A DNA stretch of 64,000 bases from Sulfopaludibacter sp035606355 (lineage in GTDB: Bacteria > Acidobacteriota > Terriglobia > Bryobacterales > Bryobacteraceae). The DNA lies in the NCBI GenBank assembly GCA_035606355.1, contig DATNFO010000005.1, positions 62,001-126,000 on the forward strand, in the 5' to 3' direction. Below, piece by piece: positions 53,137-63,300 of this stretch. Both the position numbers and the translations under genes were made by a program. The notes beneath the pieces were generated by a model, which saw only the letters and a list, made by a program, of their open reading frames with translations, did no database searches and was not told where the DNA came from. Every line of letters begins with the position of its first letter. Position 1 is the first letter of the stretch.

Positions 53137-54054
53137 GTGCCGCTGCTGGAGAGTCGCGAAGCGGGTCTCTACTGCCCGGCGGGCGATTTCTATATCGATC
53201 CTCAACAGCCTGTGCAGCGCGCGGTTCTGACGCACGCGCATTCCGACCATGCGTGCCCCGGCTCGGCCGCATATTTGACGGCCTCGCGCGGCCTGGCTCT
53301 GGTGCGCGAGCGCCTCGGCGGCGAGGTGCCGATCGAAGCCGTGCCTTACGGCGACGCGCGCACCATCGGCGGGGTCCGCGTGTCGCTGCATCCGGCGGGG
53401 CACATTCTCGGGTCGTCGCAGATCCGCATCGAACAGGACGGGGAAGTGTGGGTAGTCTCCGGCGACTATAAGCTCACTTCCGATCCTACCTGCGAACCGT
53501 TCGAAGCTCTGCGGTGTCACACGTTCGTGACGGAATCCACCTTCGCACTGCCGGTCTTTCGCTGGGAAGACGAAGCCGCCGTCATCGCGGCGATCGAGCA
53601 GTGGTGGGCAGCGAATCGCGAGGCGGACCGAATCAGTTTGCTGCTGGTGTATCCGCTCGGCAAGGCGCAGCGCATTCTCGCACGCCTCCGCGGCGATGTG
53701 AAAGTGGACCCGTCCGTCGAGCGGTACAGCCGCCTGTACCGCCAGGCCGGCGTGGCGCTGCCCGAACCCGCCGCCGGCGCCGCGAAGAAAGGCGATCTGC
53801 TGATCGCGCCGCCCGGATTTCGACGGCCGCCCGGAGCATCCACCGCCATGGCGTCGGGTTGGATGCGCATTCGCGGTCCGCGCCGCAGGCAGTCGCTCGA
53901 CCGTGGTTTCATCCTGAGCGATCACGCCGATTGGCCGCAACTCCTGCAGGCCATCGATGCGACACAAGCGGAAAGCGTCTGGGTCACGCACGGGTACACC
54001 GCGCCGCTCGCGCGCTGGTTGGGCGAGCACGGAAAGGCGGCGCTGGCGATATGA
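53137..54054 (+). CDS. Ligase-associated DNA exonuclease (metallo-beta-lactamase fold)
   Basis: A 305-residue protein from GTG 53137. AVLTHAHSDHACPGSAAYL is the metallo-beta-lactamase motif (HxHxDH) and VSLHPAGHILGSSQIRIE, VSGDYKLTSDPTCEPFEAL, ILSDHADWPQLLQ and VWVTHGYT supply the remaining metal ligands of the beta-CASP group. From memory, this subfamily (TIGR04122 type) is found beside ATP-dependent DNA ligase, as here: its stop overlaps the ligase start as ATGA. It probably trims 3' or 5' DNA ends before ligation. Confidence 0.9.
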   Translation: MPLLESREAGLYCPAGDFYIDPQQPVQRAVLTHAHSDHACPGSAAYLTASRGLALVRERLGGEVPIEAVPYGDARTIGGVRVSLHPAGHILGSSQIRIEQDGEVWVVSGDYKLTSDPTCEPFEALRCHTFVTESTFALPVFRWEDEAAVIAAIEQWWAANREADRISLLLVYPLGKAQRILARLRGDVKVDPSVERYSRLYRQAGVALPEPAAGAAKKGDLLIAPPGFRRPPGASTAMASGWMRIRGPRRRQSLDRGFILSDHADWPQLLQAIDATQAESVWVTHGYTAPLARWLGEHGKAALAI

Positions 54055-55634
54055 AGCGCTTCGCTGAATTGTACGCCGCGTTGGACGAGACCACGAAGAC
54101 GAATGCGAAGGTAGCCGCGCTCACGCGCTATTTGCAAACCGCTCCGCCGGACGATGCGGCGTGGGCTGTGAGCTTCCTGATCGGACGCCGCCCCAAGCGG
54201 CTGCTCGAGTCGCGCAAGCTGGCGCAGTGGGCCATCGAAGAAGCCGGAGTCCCGGACTGGCTCTTCGGCGAAAGTTATCACGCGGTCGGCGACTTTGCGG
54301 AGACCATCGCGCTGCTGCTGCCGCCTCCCACCGCTTCGACGGAGCTCTCGCTGCGCTACTGGGTGGAAGAGCGGTTGCTTCCGCTGCGCGATTCCGGTGA
54401 CGATGCGCGCCGCGCCAGTCTGACGGCCGCGTGGCGGGAAATGGACGAGCGGCAGCGCTTCGTCTGGAACAAACTGTTGACTGGCGAGTTTCGAGTGGGC
54501 GTGTCGCAGAGCCTGGTGGTGCGGGCGATTGCGGACGCCAGCAACGTCCCTACTGAGGCCATCGCTCACCGCCTCATGGGCGAATGGCAGCCGGCCGCGG
54601 AATTCTGGACCACGCTCACGGCCGGCGAAGGCGCTGCGCGCGATGCCGATATTTCCAAGCCGTATCCGTTCTGTCTGGCGTACCCGATCGAAGGCGAGGT
54701 GGAAGACCTCGGGCCCGTGGAAGACTGGCAGGTGGAATGGAAGTGGGATGGCATTCGCGCGCAGCTCATTCGCCGCGATTGGCGGACGTTCCTGTGGTCG
54801 CGCGGCGAAGAGGAGATGATCGAGCGCTTCCCGGAATTGCAAGCGCTCGCCGCATTGCTGCCGCAAGGCACGGCGATCGATGGCGAAGTGTTGCCGTGGA
54901 AGGACGCAAGGCCGCTGCCGTTCGCGCAGATGCAGCGGCGCACCGGCCGGAAAGTGCTCGGGCAGAAGATTCTTGCCGAAGTGCCCATCGTGCTGGTGGC
55001 GTACGATCTTCTCGAATTCGAAGGAGAGGACATTCGCGAGAAGCCGCTCGAGTATCGCCGCGAGCGCCTGGCGTCGCTGGCGTCCGAAGGAGCGGCGATG
55101 GTTGTCTCGCCGGTGGTCACGGCGGCAAGCTGGGCGGAGCTGCGCGCCCTTCGAGAGCAATCGCGCGAGCGCCAGGTGGAAGGCTTCATGCTCAAGCGCA
55201 AGGGCTCGCCGTATCGCGTCGGGCGCCGCCGCGGCGATTGGTGGAAGTGGAAGATCGATCCCTACAGCGTGGATGCAGTCCTCATTTACGCGCAGCCAGG
55301 CAATGGACGCCGCGCGAGTCTCTTTACGGATTACACATTCGGTGTCTGGGACAACGGGGAACTGGTGCCGTTCGCGAAAGCGTACTCCGGGCTCAGCGAC
55401 GAAGAGATCCGCGAAGTCGATGCCTTCGTCCGCCGCAATACGATTGAGAAATTCGGGCCGGTGCACGCAGTCAAACCGGAATTGGTCTTCGAGCTGGCGT
55501 TCGAAGGAATCCAACAGTCCACCCGGCATAAGTCCGGTATCGCCGTCCGATTCCCAAGGATGGCGCGCTGGAGAAAAGACAAGCCGGCCGCGGAAGCCGA
55601 TACCCTCGAAACCGTAAGATCCTTAGCTCAGTAG
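54051..55634 (+). CDS. ATP-dependent DNA ligase
   Basis: A 527-residue protein from ATG 54051. The helical N-terminal domain (MKRFAELYAALDETTKTNAK, FLIGRRPKRLL) is followed by the adenylation domain with the KxDG motif (VEWKWDGIRAQL, about residue 227) and the OB domain with the later motifs VEGFMLKRKGSPY, GDWWKWKIDP and FTDYTFGVWDNGELVPF. Length and domain order match the bacterial Lig-B-type (TIGR04120) ligases, which work with the exonuclease upstream and often a Lhr-like helicase and a phosphoesterase; those two are not in this window. The TAG stop (55632-55634) opens repeat copy 9. Confidence 0.93.
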   Translation: MKRFAELYAALDETTKTNAKVAALTRYLQTAPPDDAAWAVSFLIGRRPKRLLESRKLAQWAIEEAGVPDWLFGESYHAVGDFAETIALLLPPPTASTELSLRYWVEERLLPLRDSGDDARRASLTAAWREMDERQRFVWNKLLTGEFRVGVSQSLVVRAIADASNVPTEAIAHRLMGEWQPAAEFWTTLTAGEGAARDADISKPYPFCLAYPIEGEVEDLGPVEDWQVEWKWDGIRAQLIRRDWRTFLWSRGEEEMIERFPELQALAALLPQGTAIDGEVLPWKDARPLPFAQMQRRTGRKVLGQKILAEVPIVLVAYDLLEFEGEDIREKPLEYRRERLASLASEGAAMVVSPVVTAASWAELRALREQSRERQVEGFMLKRKGSPYRVGRRRGDWWKWKIDPYSVDAVLIYAQPGNGRRASLFTDYTFGVWDNGELVPFAKAYSGLSDEEIREVDAFVRRNTIEKFGPVHAVKPELVFELAFEGIQQSTRHKSGIAVRFPRMARWRKDKPAAEADTLETVRSLAQ

Positions 55635-55764
55635 CGACCGGTCTCCCGACCGGTCGCAGGCGCGCGAAGCGCGCCAGAGTCGCGCTCCGCGCGACCCGAC
55701 AGGAAGGATTCCTGTCGGCACGTGGCAACAGGAATCTTTCCTGTTGCGGCGAGCGAAGCTCGCC
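55631..55764 (+). repeat. Modular palindromic repeat, copy 9 (all modules)
   Basis: GTAGCGACCGGTCTCCCGACC, then hairpins GGCGCGCGAAGCGCGCC and GTCGCGCTCCGCGCGAC, then CGACAGGAAGGATTCCTGTCG and CAACAGGAATCTTTCCTGTTG, ending GGCGAGCGAAGCTCGCC. The TAG is the stop codon of the ligase gene. The fullest copy in the window. Confidence 0.85.
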
Positions 55765-55809
55765 ATCTTCCCAACTTTTCCCCCGCTGGTTCGTCATACT
55801 AAAGAATTC

Positions 55810-57111
55810 ATGCCCAAAGTTCTGATCGCGGGAGGCGGGTTGGCCGGACTCTCGGCTGCCGCCGCCCTTGGCGGCGCGGGAATTGAAGTGGACCTCTTCG
55901 AGTCCCGCCCGTTTCTCGGCGGCCGCGCCACGTCGTACAACGTGCCGGCGGGCTCCGGCGAAGAACCTGAGACTATAGACAATTGCCAGCACGTCCTGCT
56001 GCGCTGCTGCGTCAACCTGCTCGACTTTTATCAGCGCCTCGACGTCCGCGATCGCGTCAAATTCTATCGCGAGTTTTACTTCATCGAACCCGGCGGACGC
56101 ACCAGCGTGCTCGCGCGCGGCCGCCTGCCCGCTCCTCTGCACTTCACCGAAGCGTTTCTGCGGATGCACTGCCTCAGCCTCAAGGACAAGCGCGGCATCG
56201 CGCGCGCCCTGCTCGCCATCCGCCGCGAACGCACGCGCCGCAAAGATCTCGACCGCATCAGCATGCTCGACTGGCTCCTGCAGAAGCGGCAAACCCCGCA
56301 GGCCATCGACCGCTTCTGGCGGCAGGTGCTCGTCAGCGCCGTCAACGAAGACCTCGACCGTATGGCCGCGCGCCACGGCTTCCAAGTGTTCTGGCTCGGC
56401 TTTCTGGCGCGCGCCGATTCCTACGAGATGGGCGTTCCCGCCGTGCCGCTCGGCGACTTGTACGCCGTCGAAGCGTGGAAGCGCCTCGGCAACGTGCGCA
56501 TCCATTTCCGCTCGCCGGTGGAGCAAATCGGCGAGCGTGGTTTCACCGTCGCCGGAAGCGTCGTCTCCGGCGATCGCTACATTTGCGCGCTGCCCTTCGA
56601 GCGCCTCGAAAGCGTCGGATTGACTGCCCCGAAATTCGACCATTCGCCGATCACCGGCGTGCACCTCTGGTTCGACCGCGAGATCACCACGCTGCCGCAC
56701 GCCACTCTGCTGGACCGCACGATGCAGTGGATGTTCAACAAAGATTCCGGCCGCTATCTGCAGCTCGTCGTCAGCGCGTCCCGCGACCTCACCGCACTCT
56801 CGCGGCAGGAAATCATCGACATCGCAATCGGCGATCTTCGCCTTTACTTCCCGAAGGTGCGCGATGCCAAGGTGGTCAAGGCACACGTTGTCAAGGAGCA
56901 GCGCGCGACATTCAGCGCCGCGCCGGAAACCGACCATCTGCGGCCCACCGCCGACACTCAGAACCCGAGCCTCTTTCTGGCTGGCGATTGGACTCGCACG
57001 GGTTGGCCCGCGACCATGGAGGGCGCCGTGCGCAGCGGCTACGCGGCTGCCGAGGCGGTGACCCACTCGCTGGGGGTGCGTGCGCGATTCCTCATTCCCG
57101 ATATCGCGTAG
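55810..57111 (+). CDS. hpnE: Hydroxysqualene dehydroxylase
   Basis: A 433-residue FAD-dependent protein from ATG 55810; the longer frame reaching 55744 crosses the repeat and is not used. KVLIAGGGLAGLSAAAALGG is the FAD site and VDLFESRPFLGGRATSY the second motif. NCQHVLLRCCVNLLDFYQRL and the C-terminal FLAGDWTRTGWPATMEGAV are characteristic of HpnE. It removes the hydroxyl of hydroxysqualene in the three-step HpnC-HpnD-HpnE route to squalene for hopanoids. hpnC, hpnD and squalene-hopene cyclase are not nearby, so the pathway is probably split between loci. Confidence 0.9.
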   Translation: MPKVLIAGGGLAGLSAAAALGGAGIEVDLFESRPFLGGRATSYNVPAGSGEEPETIDNCQHVLLRCCVNLLDFYQRLDVRDRVKFYREFYFIEPGGRTSVLARGRLPAPLHFTEAFLRMHCLSLKDKRGIARALLAIRRERTRRKDLDRISMLDWLLQKRQTPQAIDRFWRQVLVSAVNEDLDRMAARHGFQVFWLGFLARADSYEMGVPAVPLGDLYAVEAWKRLGNVRIHFRSPVEQIGERGFTVAGSVVSGDRYICALPFERLESVGLTAPKFDHSPITGVHLWFDREITTLPHATLLDRTMQWMFNKDSGRYLQLVVSASRDLTALSRQEIIDIAIGDLRLYFPKVRDAKVVKAHVVKEQRATFSAAPETDHLRPTADTQNPSLFLAGDWTRTGWPATMEGAVRSGYAAAEAVTHSLGVRARFLIPDIA

Positions 57112-57139
57112 GTCGAAATGGGTAACTTTCGACCCATTT
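57112..57139. promoter_or_regulatory. Two overlapping alternative hairpins after hpnE
   Basis: GTCGAAA (57112-57118) can pair with TTTCGAC (57127-57133), and AAATGGGT (57116-57123) with ACCCATTT (57132-57139). The two structures share bases, so they exclude each other, as in an attenuator. No strong T-tract follows; the next start codon is about 50 bases away. Confidence 0.4.
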
Positions 57140-57191
57140 TGGGCATCTTATTAAGTGACCCCGTAACTAAAACCTACTTCAGGAGCCCGGC

Positions 57192-58007
57192 TTGAACCGT
57201 ACTTCCGGAATCGTGTGCTTTCTTACGTGTTTGTGTGTGAGCGCCTCCTTCGCGCAGCAGCAACAAGCGCAACAGCAACCCCAGCAACAAGTTCCCGTTC
57301 CGGAACTCAGTTCTTTCTGGAATTTTCCCGCAATCAGGTTTCTGGAGAACCTGCTCAACCCCTCCAATACTCCCAAGCCGGAAACGCAGACCGTGAAAGC
57401 CGCCGTCGATCCGAATGCCGGCTGCCCGGTCGCGCCGCTCGATGCGATTGACGATCCCGCTGCTCAGCAGCTCGAAGCCGCGGGGGTGGAAGGCGAGTCC
57501 ACCATCAACATAGCCGGCATGTCGCCGGCCGCCGCCGGAGCGCTCACCCTATTCCAAACCAAGGTAGCCGCGGCAGGCGGTAGCGTGATTCTGAAATCCG
57601 CCTATCGCCCGGCAGCGTATCAGCAGCATCTGGCGAACGTCTGGTACAAGTGGATGACGGAGCTGCGCAACAATCGACTGCCTGCCTGCCAGAATATGAG
57701 GGCTTCGGTGCAGGAGGAGTTCACGCGCCATCACCTGATCGAGACGCAGCACCCGGTCGCGGTTTCGGACCACACCCGCGGTCTCGCGTTCGATGCGACC
57801 GTCAGCCTGCCGCCGCGCGCGCGGATCGGCCGCCTGCGTGTTACGCTGGACACCCTCGCCCGCCTGGTCGGCCTGGTGCGCCCGGCGATCGCCGCCGACC
57901 CCGTCCATTTCAAGTTTGTCGGCGCCCTGGCGCGGGTCCGTTACGCGAGCTCCACGCGAATCGCCCGCCACACCGTCCGAAGCAGCCGCACTCACCGCAA
58001 CGCCTAA
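57192..58007 (+). CDS. Secreted M15/VanY-like D-Ala-D-Ala peptidase
   Basis: A 271-residue protein from TTG 57192, with AGGAG at 57181-57185. A signal peptide (GIVCFLTCLCVSASFAQ) is followed by a Gln-rich linker. SAYRPAAYQQHLANVWYKW is the first conserved part and SDHTRGLAFDAT (His, Asp) with the distal DPVHFKF (His) supplies the zinc site seen in D-alanyl-D-alanine carboxypeptidase/DUF-type M15 enzymes. It probably trims peptidoglycan cross-link peptides in the periplasm. The tail after residue 245 is basic and may be a continuation past the domain. Confidence 0.72.
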   Translation: MNRTSGIVCFLTCLCVSASFAQQQQAQQQPQQQVPVPELSSFWNFPAIRFLENLLNPSNTPKPETQTVKAAVDPNAGCPVAPLDAIDDPAAQQLEAAGVEGESTINIAGMSPAAAGALTLFQTKVAAAGGSVILKSAYRPAAYQQHLANVWYKWMTELRNNRLPACQNMRASVQEEFTRHHLIETQHPVAVSDHTRGLAFDATVSLPPRARIGRLRVTLDTLARLVGLVRPAIAADPVHFKFVGALARVRYASSTRIARHTVRSSRTHRNA

Positions 58008-58016
58008 CGCCTCAAC

Positions 58017-58038
58017 GTGCCGGCAGGAATCCTTCCTG
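58017..58038 (+). repeat. Palindromic repeat fragment, copy 10
   Basis: GTGCCGGCAGGAATCCTTCCTG, a decayed third-type module. No first module accompanies it. Confidence 0.5.
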
Positions 58039-58365
58039 GATAGCGCCGGGATAAACCGGCATGAAGTAGCGAATGAAAGAGTCGTACAGAGAAGGAGTAG
58101 CGAACCACTCTGGCCCCGAGCCATGTGAGGGCGGTCGTGAGGCCGCACTTAAAGCGTTGGACAGGGGCCTGTGCAGGCTGGGTATAGAGCTTCGAAACAT
58201 TCGTTCCGGGATGCTCATGGCGTCGGGAAACTCAATTGGACGAAGAGCCGTCTCGAACTTCCCGGCGCACTCCATCGCTCGGCTCACCGAACTTCTCCCG
58301 CACGCGTACGCGCCAAAGGCGTCAACGAAAATGCATCCGCTTGCGTCCTACGATAGGGCACGAAC
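58039..58365. other. Unassigned intergenic region
   Basis: No convincing gene is seen. A minus-strand open frame (58012-58287) reads GPEWFATPSLYDSFIRYFMP near its end, but it has a weak amino-acid composition and no ribosome site. Part of the region (58180-58290) is well supplied with short inverted stretches. It could hold an RNA or the remains of a gene. Confidence 0.4.
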
Positions 58366-59448
58366 ATGACTTTTCTTCGAGTGCTGTTTGCAGCGGCTGC
58401 GTTGGCCGCCGGCGCGCCAGCGCAGCCCGGCCTGTCGGCGAAAGTGGACCGGATCGTAGCCGGTGCAATGAAACGGCAGCAGATTCCGGCTATGACGGTG
58501 ACGATTGGGATAAAGGGCCGGATCGTCTACAAAAAGGCAGCCGGTACCGCCGATCTCGAGAACTCGGTACCCGCTACCAAGGTGACGCTGATCCGCACGG
58601 GATCGCTCGCGAAGCCGATCACCGCAGCGGCGACCATGACGCTGGTGGACGCGGGGCGGCTCGATCTGGATGCGCCGGTGCAGAAATACTGCGCGGCTTT
58701 TCCGCAAAAGCAATGGCCGGTGACCACCCGCGAGTTGCTGAGCCACACCGCCGGGGTGCGGCATTATCGTGGCGACGAGGAGATCTCGAACACCCGCCAT
58801 TACAAAACGATGGCGGACGGGTTCGCGATCTTCGGCGCCGATCCTCTGCTGTTCGAGCCGGGCACCGCATATTCGTACACCACGTTCGGATACACGGTGG
58901 TTGGCTGCGTTGTGGAGGGTGCGTCGGGGGAGAAGTTCGCAGATTACGTGGCGGAGCACGTGCTGAGGCCGGCGGGGATGACGCACACGTTCGTTGACGA
59001 TGTGTACGAGATTGTGCCGCACCGCGCGCGCGGCTACCGGAAGATCAACGGACAGATACAGAACGCCGATCTGATGGACAGCAGCTACAAGATCCCGGGC
59101 GGCGGATACGTGACAACTGCGGAGGACCTGGTGCGCTTCGGAGAGGCGCTGATGGAGGGCAAGATCGTAAGACCGGCTACGCTGGCGGCGATGTGGACTC
59201 CGATGCCGCTGAAGGGCGGGAAGACGTCGAAGTACGGGTTGGGATTCGGCGTAATGACGATCGATGGCGCGCAATATGTAGCGCACACGGGCGACCAGCA
59301 GGGGACGAGCACCGCGATAGCGATCCTGCCGGCCAGGCGGTTTGTAGTGGCAGCGATGGCGAATATGGACGGGGTGGATCCGGGCGAGGTCGTAAGGGGC
59401 GTGCTGGACATTTACGATCTGCCGTACCCCAGTCGGGGGACGAAGTAG
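58366..59448 (+). CDS. Secreted serine beta-lactamase-fold hydrolase
   Basis: A 360-residue protein with a signal peptide (LRVLFAAAALAAGAPA). RTGSLAKPITAAATMTLV has the Ser-x-x-Lys nucleophile motif, YSYTTFGYTVVG the Tyr-based second motif (Y-x-T rather than Y-x-N) and HTGDQQGTSTAI the H-x-G third motif. The pattern is that of class C beta-lactamase/esterase-type exported hydrolases of the AmpC/EstB group; the substrate may be a peptidoglycan peptide, an ester or a beta-lactam. The start is a plain ATG without a clear ribosome site. Confidence 0.87.
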   Translation: MTFLRVLFAAAALAAGAPAQPGLSAKVDRIVAGAMKRQQIPAMTVTIGIKGRIVYKKAAGTADLENSVPATKVTLIRTGSLAKPITAAATMTLVDAGRLDLDAPVQKYCAAFPQKQWPVTTRELLSHTAGVRHYRGDEEISNTRHYKTMADGFAIFGADPLLFEPGTAYSYTTFGYTVVGCVVEGASGEKFADYVAEHVLRPAGMTHTFVDDVYEIVPHRARGYRKINGQIQNADLMDSSYKIPGGGYVTTAEDLVRFGEALMEGKIVRPATLAAMWTPMPLKGGKTSKYGLGFGVMTIDGAQYVAHTGDQQGTSTAIAILPARRFVVAAMANMDGVDPGEVVRGVLDIYDLPYPSRGTK

Positions 59449-59717
59449 CGTCCCATTTCAAGCGCTTGAGGCCCATGGTGATTCTCAGCCGCTTACGGAA
59501 GAACCACCCGGCTTGATGGAAAAGCTTTTCGGATCGGCCGCCGCTCGCCGAAGAGCATACGATTCTCGCCGTGCTGATCGCATACGCGAGGCTGTAGCGA
59601 GTACGGCAGACCGCAGTGATCGCGGTCCGCGCCGTCCAGGGTTAGCCCGCGCTGTGGATAGCAGGCTAAGCCGGGAACGGTGCGGGGTAGTGAGTTGCTT
59701 CGAGCAACTCAGGCCTT
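59449..59717. other. Intergenic region with a hairpin at 59692-59710
   Basis: No gene seen. GAGTTGCT-TCG-AGCAACTC is a perfect 8-bp stem lying just past the stop of the next minus-strand gene (59718), and may end its transcript. The rest shows short repeats but no recognised element. Confidence 0.5.
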
Positions 59718-60173
59718 CTACATGCTTCGTCCTGGATATATCCTCCGTGCGACTTTGGTGAGGACGGCAAAAGGGTCCACACAGATCGCCCGAATTTCGT
59801 TCCAGTTGTCAGAGATCACGAAGAACCAGGTACTCGGACCTTTAGCGCCACTCAGCGTGAAGGTGCCGGTGCAATCAGGATTCACGGTGAATGTGCCCGT
59901 ATTGTTTGCTTGCGCTACCGTGCCGTTGGAGTTTGTCATTCCAACGTTCGTAGTAACGCCCGCCCCGAAGGTTTGCATGCTGACCTGGGCGAACGCCGGC
60001 CCAACCGGGTCGGGCGCCGCGACAGAGTATCCGGTGGTTGTGACTGCAAATGTGCCAATGAGGGACGCGTTAGAGCATCCTTTGTCGTCGGCCTTCGCGG
60101 TGGGTGCTACGCTCAGCGCGAGTACCGTGACTGCCGCGATTGCGAAACTCTTTGCGATGGTGCTGTGTGTCAT
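59718..60173 (-). CDS. Small secreted protein
   Basis: A 151-residue protein. I choose the ATG at 60173 because GAGGAG is 6 bases upstream of it; an ATG at 60179 abuts that site. The signal peptide (IAAVTVLALSVAPTAKA) is followed by a beta-rich domain with GCSNASLIGTFAVTTTGYSV and NPDCTGTFTLSGAKGPS, two Cys that may form a disulfide. It resembles a family of acidobacterial exported proteins with a G-T-F-x-x-x-x-x-G-Y motif. Function unknown. Confidence 0.65.
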   Translation of the reverse strand: MTHSTIAKSFAIAAVTVLALSVAPTAKADDKGCSNASLIGTFAVTTTGYSVAAPDPVGPAFAQVSMQTFGAGVTTNVGMTNSNGTVAQANNTGTFTVNPDCTGTFTLSGAKGPSTWFFVISDNWNEIRAICVDPFAVLTKVARRIYPGRSM

Positions 60174-60367
60174 AATCATCTCCTCTACGTTTCATGAGTT
60201 GCCTCCCATTTCGGGAGGGTCGGGTCTTCCATCAGGCGCCCGGAACCGAATCCGTCTCGCCTACCACGAATAAGGAATCGCGGCGCTGAAGGTTACAGCG
60301 TCTGCGCGAAAGCGATAAAACCCTCCGGGACGAGAAGGCGTACAATAGCCCCACGCCTCTGGTTCAA

Positions 60368-63300
60368 ATGCCAAACTGCCCTCAGTGCGGTGAGCAATTG
60401 GGTTCCGGTGATCCCGCCGGACTTTGCCCCCAGTGTCTAATCCTGGGCGCGTTCGAGAGTTCGCTTAGAGCTGACGAATCCGGAACCCGCACCATCGATA
60501 CAGCGGAAGTCGCTGCTGGTGATAACGACTTCGGCCGATATCGTGTCCTTCGACCTCTAGGCGAAGGGGGCATGGGCACCGTTTATCTCGCCGAGCAGAG
60601 CGAACCCCTTCGCCGGCGCGTGGCTCTTAAGGTTGTGAAGGTCGGCATGGATACCGCCCAGGTGCTGGCTCGCTTCCATAACGAGCGGCAGGCGCTGGCA
60701 ATGATGGATCACCCGAACATCGCCCAAATCTTCGATGCCGGCGCAACCGCCAAAGGGCGCCCCTACTTCGTGATGGAGTACATCGAAGGCGCACCGATTA
60801 CCCGGTATTGCGATCACGAACGGATGGCCACGAGGCAGCGGCTCGCGCTATTCCTCGTGGTCTGCCGCGCAGTGCAACATGCCCATCAAAAGGGTGTGAT
60901 CCACCGTGACCTGAAGCCTTCGAATGTGCTTGTGACCGAGCAGGACGGCGCACCGGTTCCCAAGGTAATCGACTTCGGCATCGCCAAAGCCACCGGCAAA
61001 TGGGCAGTAGACAGTACGCTGCTCACGCAGTTTGGCCAGATCGTCGGAACACCGGAGTACGCCAGCCCCGAGCAGGCCGACGCGATGACGGGCGACATCA
61101 ACGAGGCCACCGATGTCTATTCTCTCGGCGTGCTCTTGTACGAGTTGCTGATCGGAGCTGTGCCGTTCGACACGGCCACGCTGCGCAACGCCGGTTTAGC
61201 GGAAATGCTGCGAATGATTCGCGAGGATGAAGCGCCCTCGCTGCCGCGAAAGCTGACCTCCATGGGCGCGGCAGCGAGCGACATTGCCGCGCGCCGCCAG
61301 ACCGACCCCGCTTCGCTGCGCCGCCTGGTGGACGGCGACTTGAACTCGATCACCATGAAGGCCCTGGAGAAGACGCGAGAGCGGCGCTATGCGTCGGTGG
61401 CAGACGTCGCAGCGGATATCCAGAGGCAGATGGAAGACCGGCCCGTGCTGGCCTCGCCGCCGAGCCGGCTATACCGCGGGCGCAAGTTTCTCCGCCGGCA
61501 CCGGTTGGCCGCCGTCGCCACTGCCGCGGGAGTCCTGGTTCTCGCTTTGAGCGGAGTGACGGCCTGGGCGCTTTCGCATTCCGCGTCGAGACCAAAGCTG
61601 ACCGAGAAGGACACTATCGTTCTCGCGGATTTCGAGAATAAGACGGGTGAAGAGGTCTTTGACGACACGTTGCGCCAGGGGCTAGCGGTAGAACTCCAGC
61701 AGTCGCCGTTCCTCAGTCTGATTGGGGACCAGCAGGTCCAGAAAACGCTGGCTCTGATGGGGCAGCCGAAGGACGCGCGGCTTACTCCTGATGTCGCGCG
61801 GGAAATCTGTGAGCGAACCGGGAGCTCCGCGATTCTTTCGGGTTCGATCAGCAGCCTTGGAAGCCAGTATGTGCTGGGTTTGCAGGCGAAGACTTGCAAT
61901 ACCGGCAATATCCTGGACCAGGAGCAGGCACACGCGGCCAGGCGAGAAGATGTGCTTGATGCTTTGAGCCGGATTTCCCGGAACTTCCGAACCCGGGTGG
62001 GCGAATCGCTCGCCACGGTCGAACAGCATTCAAAGCCTCTGTGGGAGGCAACCACACCGTCATTAGAAGCGCTCAAGGTCTACACTGCCGGACACAGGGC
62101 CGCCCTTGCCGCCGGGTCAGCGATGACCACGGGTTACTTACGCCGCGCTGTCGAAATCGATCCACAATTCGCGATGGCCTGGGCGAATTTGGGGCTCGAG
62201 TACAGCTCTACGGGAGAGTCGGCGTTGGCCACCGAGCCCACAAGAAAAGCCTGGCAACTGCGGGATCGAGTGAGCGACTGGGAGAGGTATTTTATCGAGG
62301 TTCTTTACCACCGTCAGGTAACGGGGGATCTGGAAAAGGCTTACCAAACCCTCGAGTTGTGGTACCAGACCTATCCTCGCGGCGGGGACCGCGAACCGCC
62401 GAATCCCCAGGAGTTGTTAGCCGGCCTTTCTACTCGCGGAACCGGACGGTTTGACAGAGCGATCGAGATGGCGCAAAAAACCATCGCGGGCCATCCGGAC
62501 ACCCTCATAGGATATGGCAGTCTTGCGTACAGCTACACCTTCCTGGACCGCTTCCCCGAAGCCGAGAGCATTCTTCAACAAGCCTCCGGACACAAGTGGG
62601 GAGGGAACCCGAATCTTCTGGTGTTCCGTTACAAGATCGCGGTGTTAAAAGGCGATCAGGACCAGATGGACCGGGCACTGGCAATGGCCAGGGGCAAGCG
62701 CGGGGCCGAACACTGGATGGCTCATGAGCAGGCTCTGGCGCTAGCTCGTTCCGGCCGGCTACAGGACGCCCGTAGGTCATCGAACCGCGCCGTCGATCTT
62801 GCCCTGCAAGAGGAAGCACCCGAGGAGGCAGCGAATTACCAGGCCGCACGAGCCGTGTGGGAATCCATTACAGGAAATCGGGTCGAAGCAAGAAAGAGCG
62901 CAAACGCGGCACTCGCGCTTTCAAACGGTCGGGAGGTCGGATACGCCGCTGGCCTTGCGCTGGCTTTTTCCGGTGACACTTCCCGATCAGAAGCGCTCGC
63001 GGGCAAGTTAGAAGAAGGCTTCGCGGAAGACACTTTTGTTAAATTCACGTATGTGCCGGTTCTCCGTGCGTGCGCCGCACTGGAGCGGAACAAGCCCGCA
63101 GACAGCGTGGAGCGGTTGAAGATCGCGCTTCGGTATGAAATTGCGGCGAATGGCTTGAACTTCGCTCATCATTATCTCGGCGGTTTGCAGTCGGCATATG
63201 TGCGCGGCGAGGCGTTTATGGCCGCGCGCCGGTATGCGGAAGCCGCTGTCGAGTTTCAGAAGATTCTCGATCATCGAGGGATCGTGGGGCTGGACCCGAT

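Noticed and set aside
53514..54050. Longer N-terminus of the DNA ligase
   Set aside because: It is the +1 shadow of the exonuclease gene; ATG 54051 overlaps its stop as ATGA and gives the conserved start.
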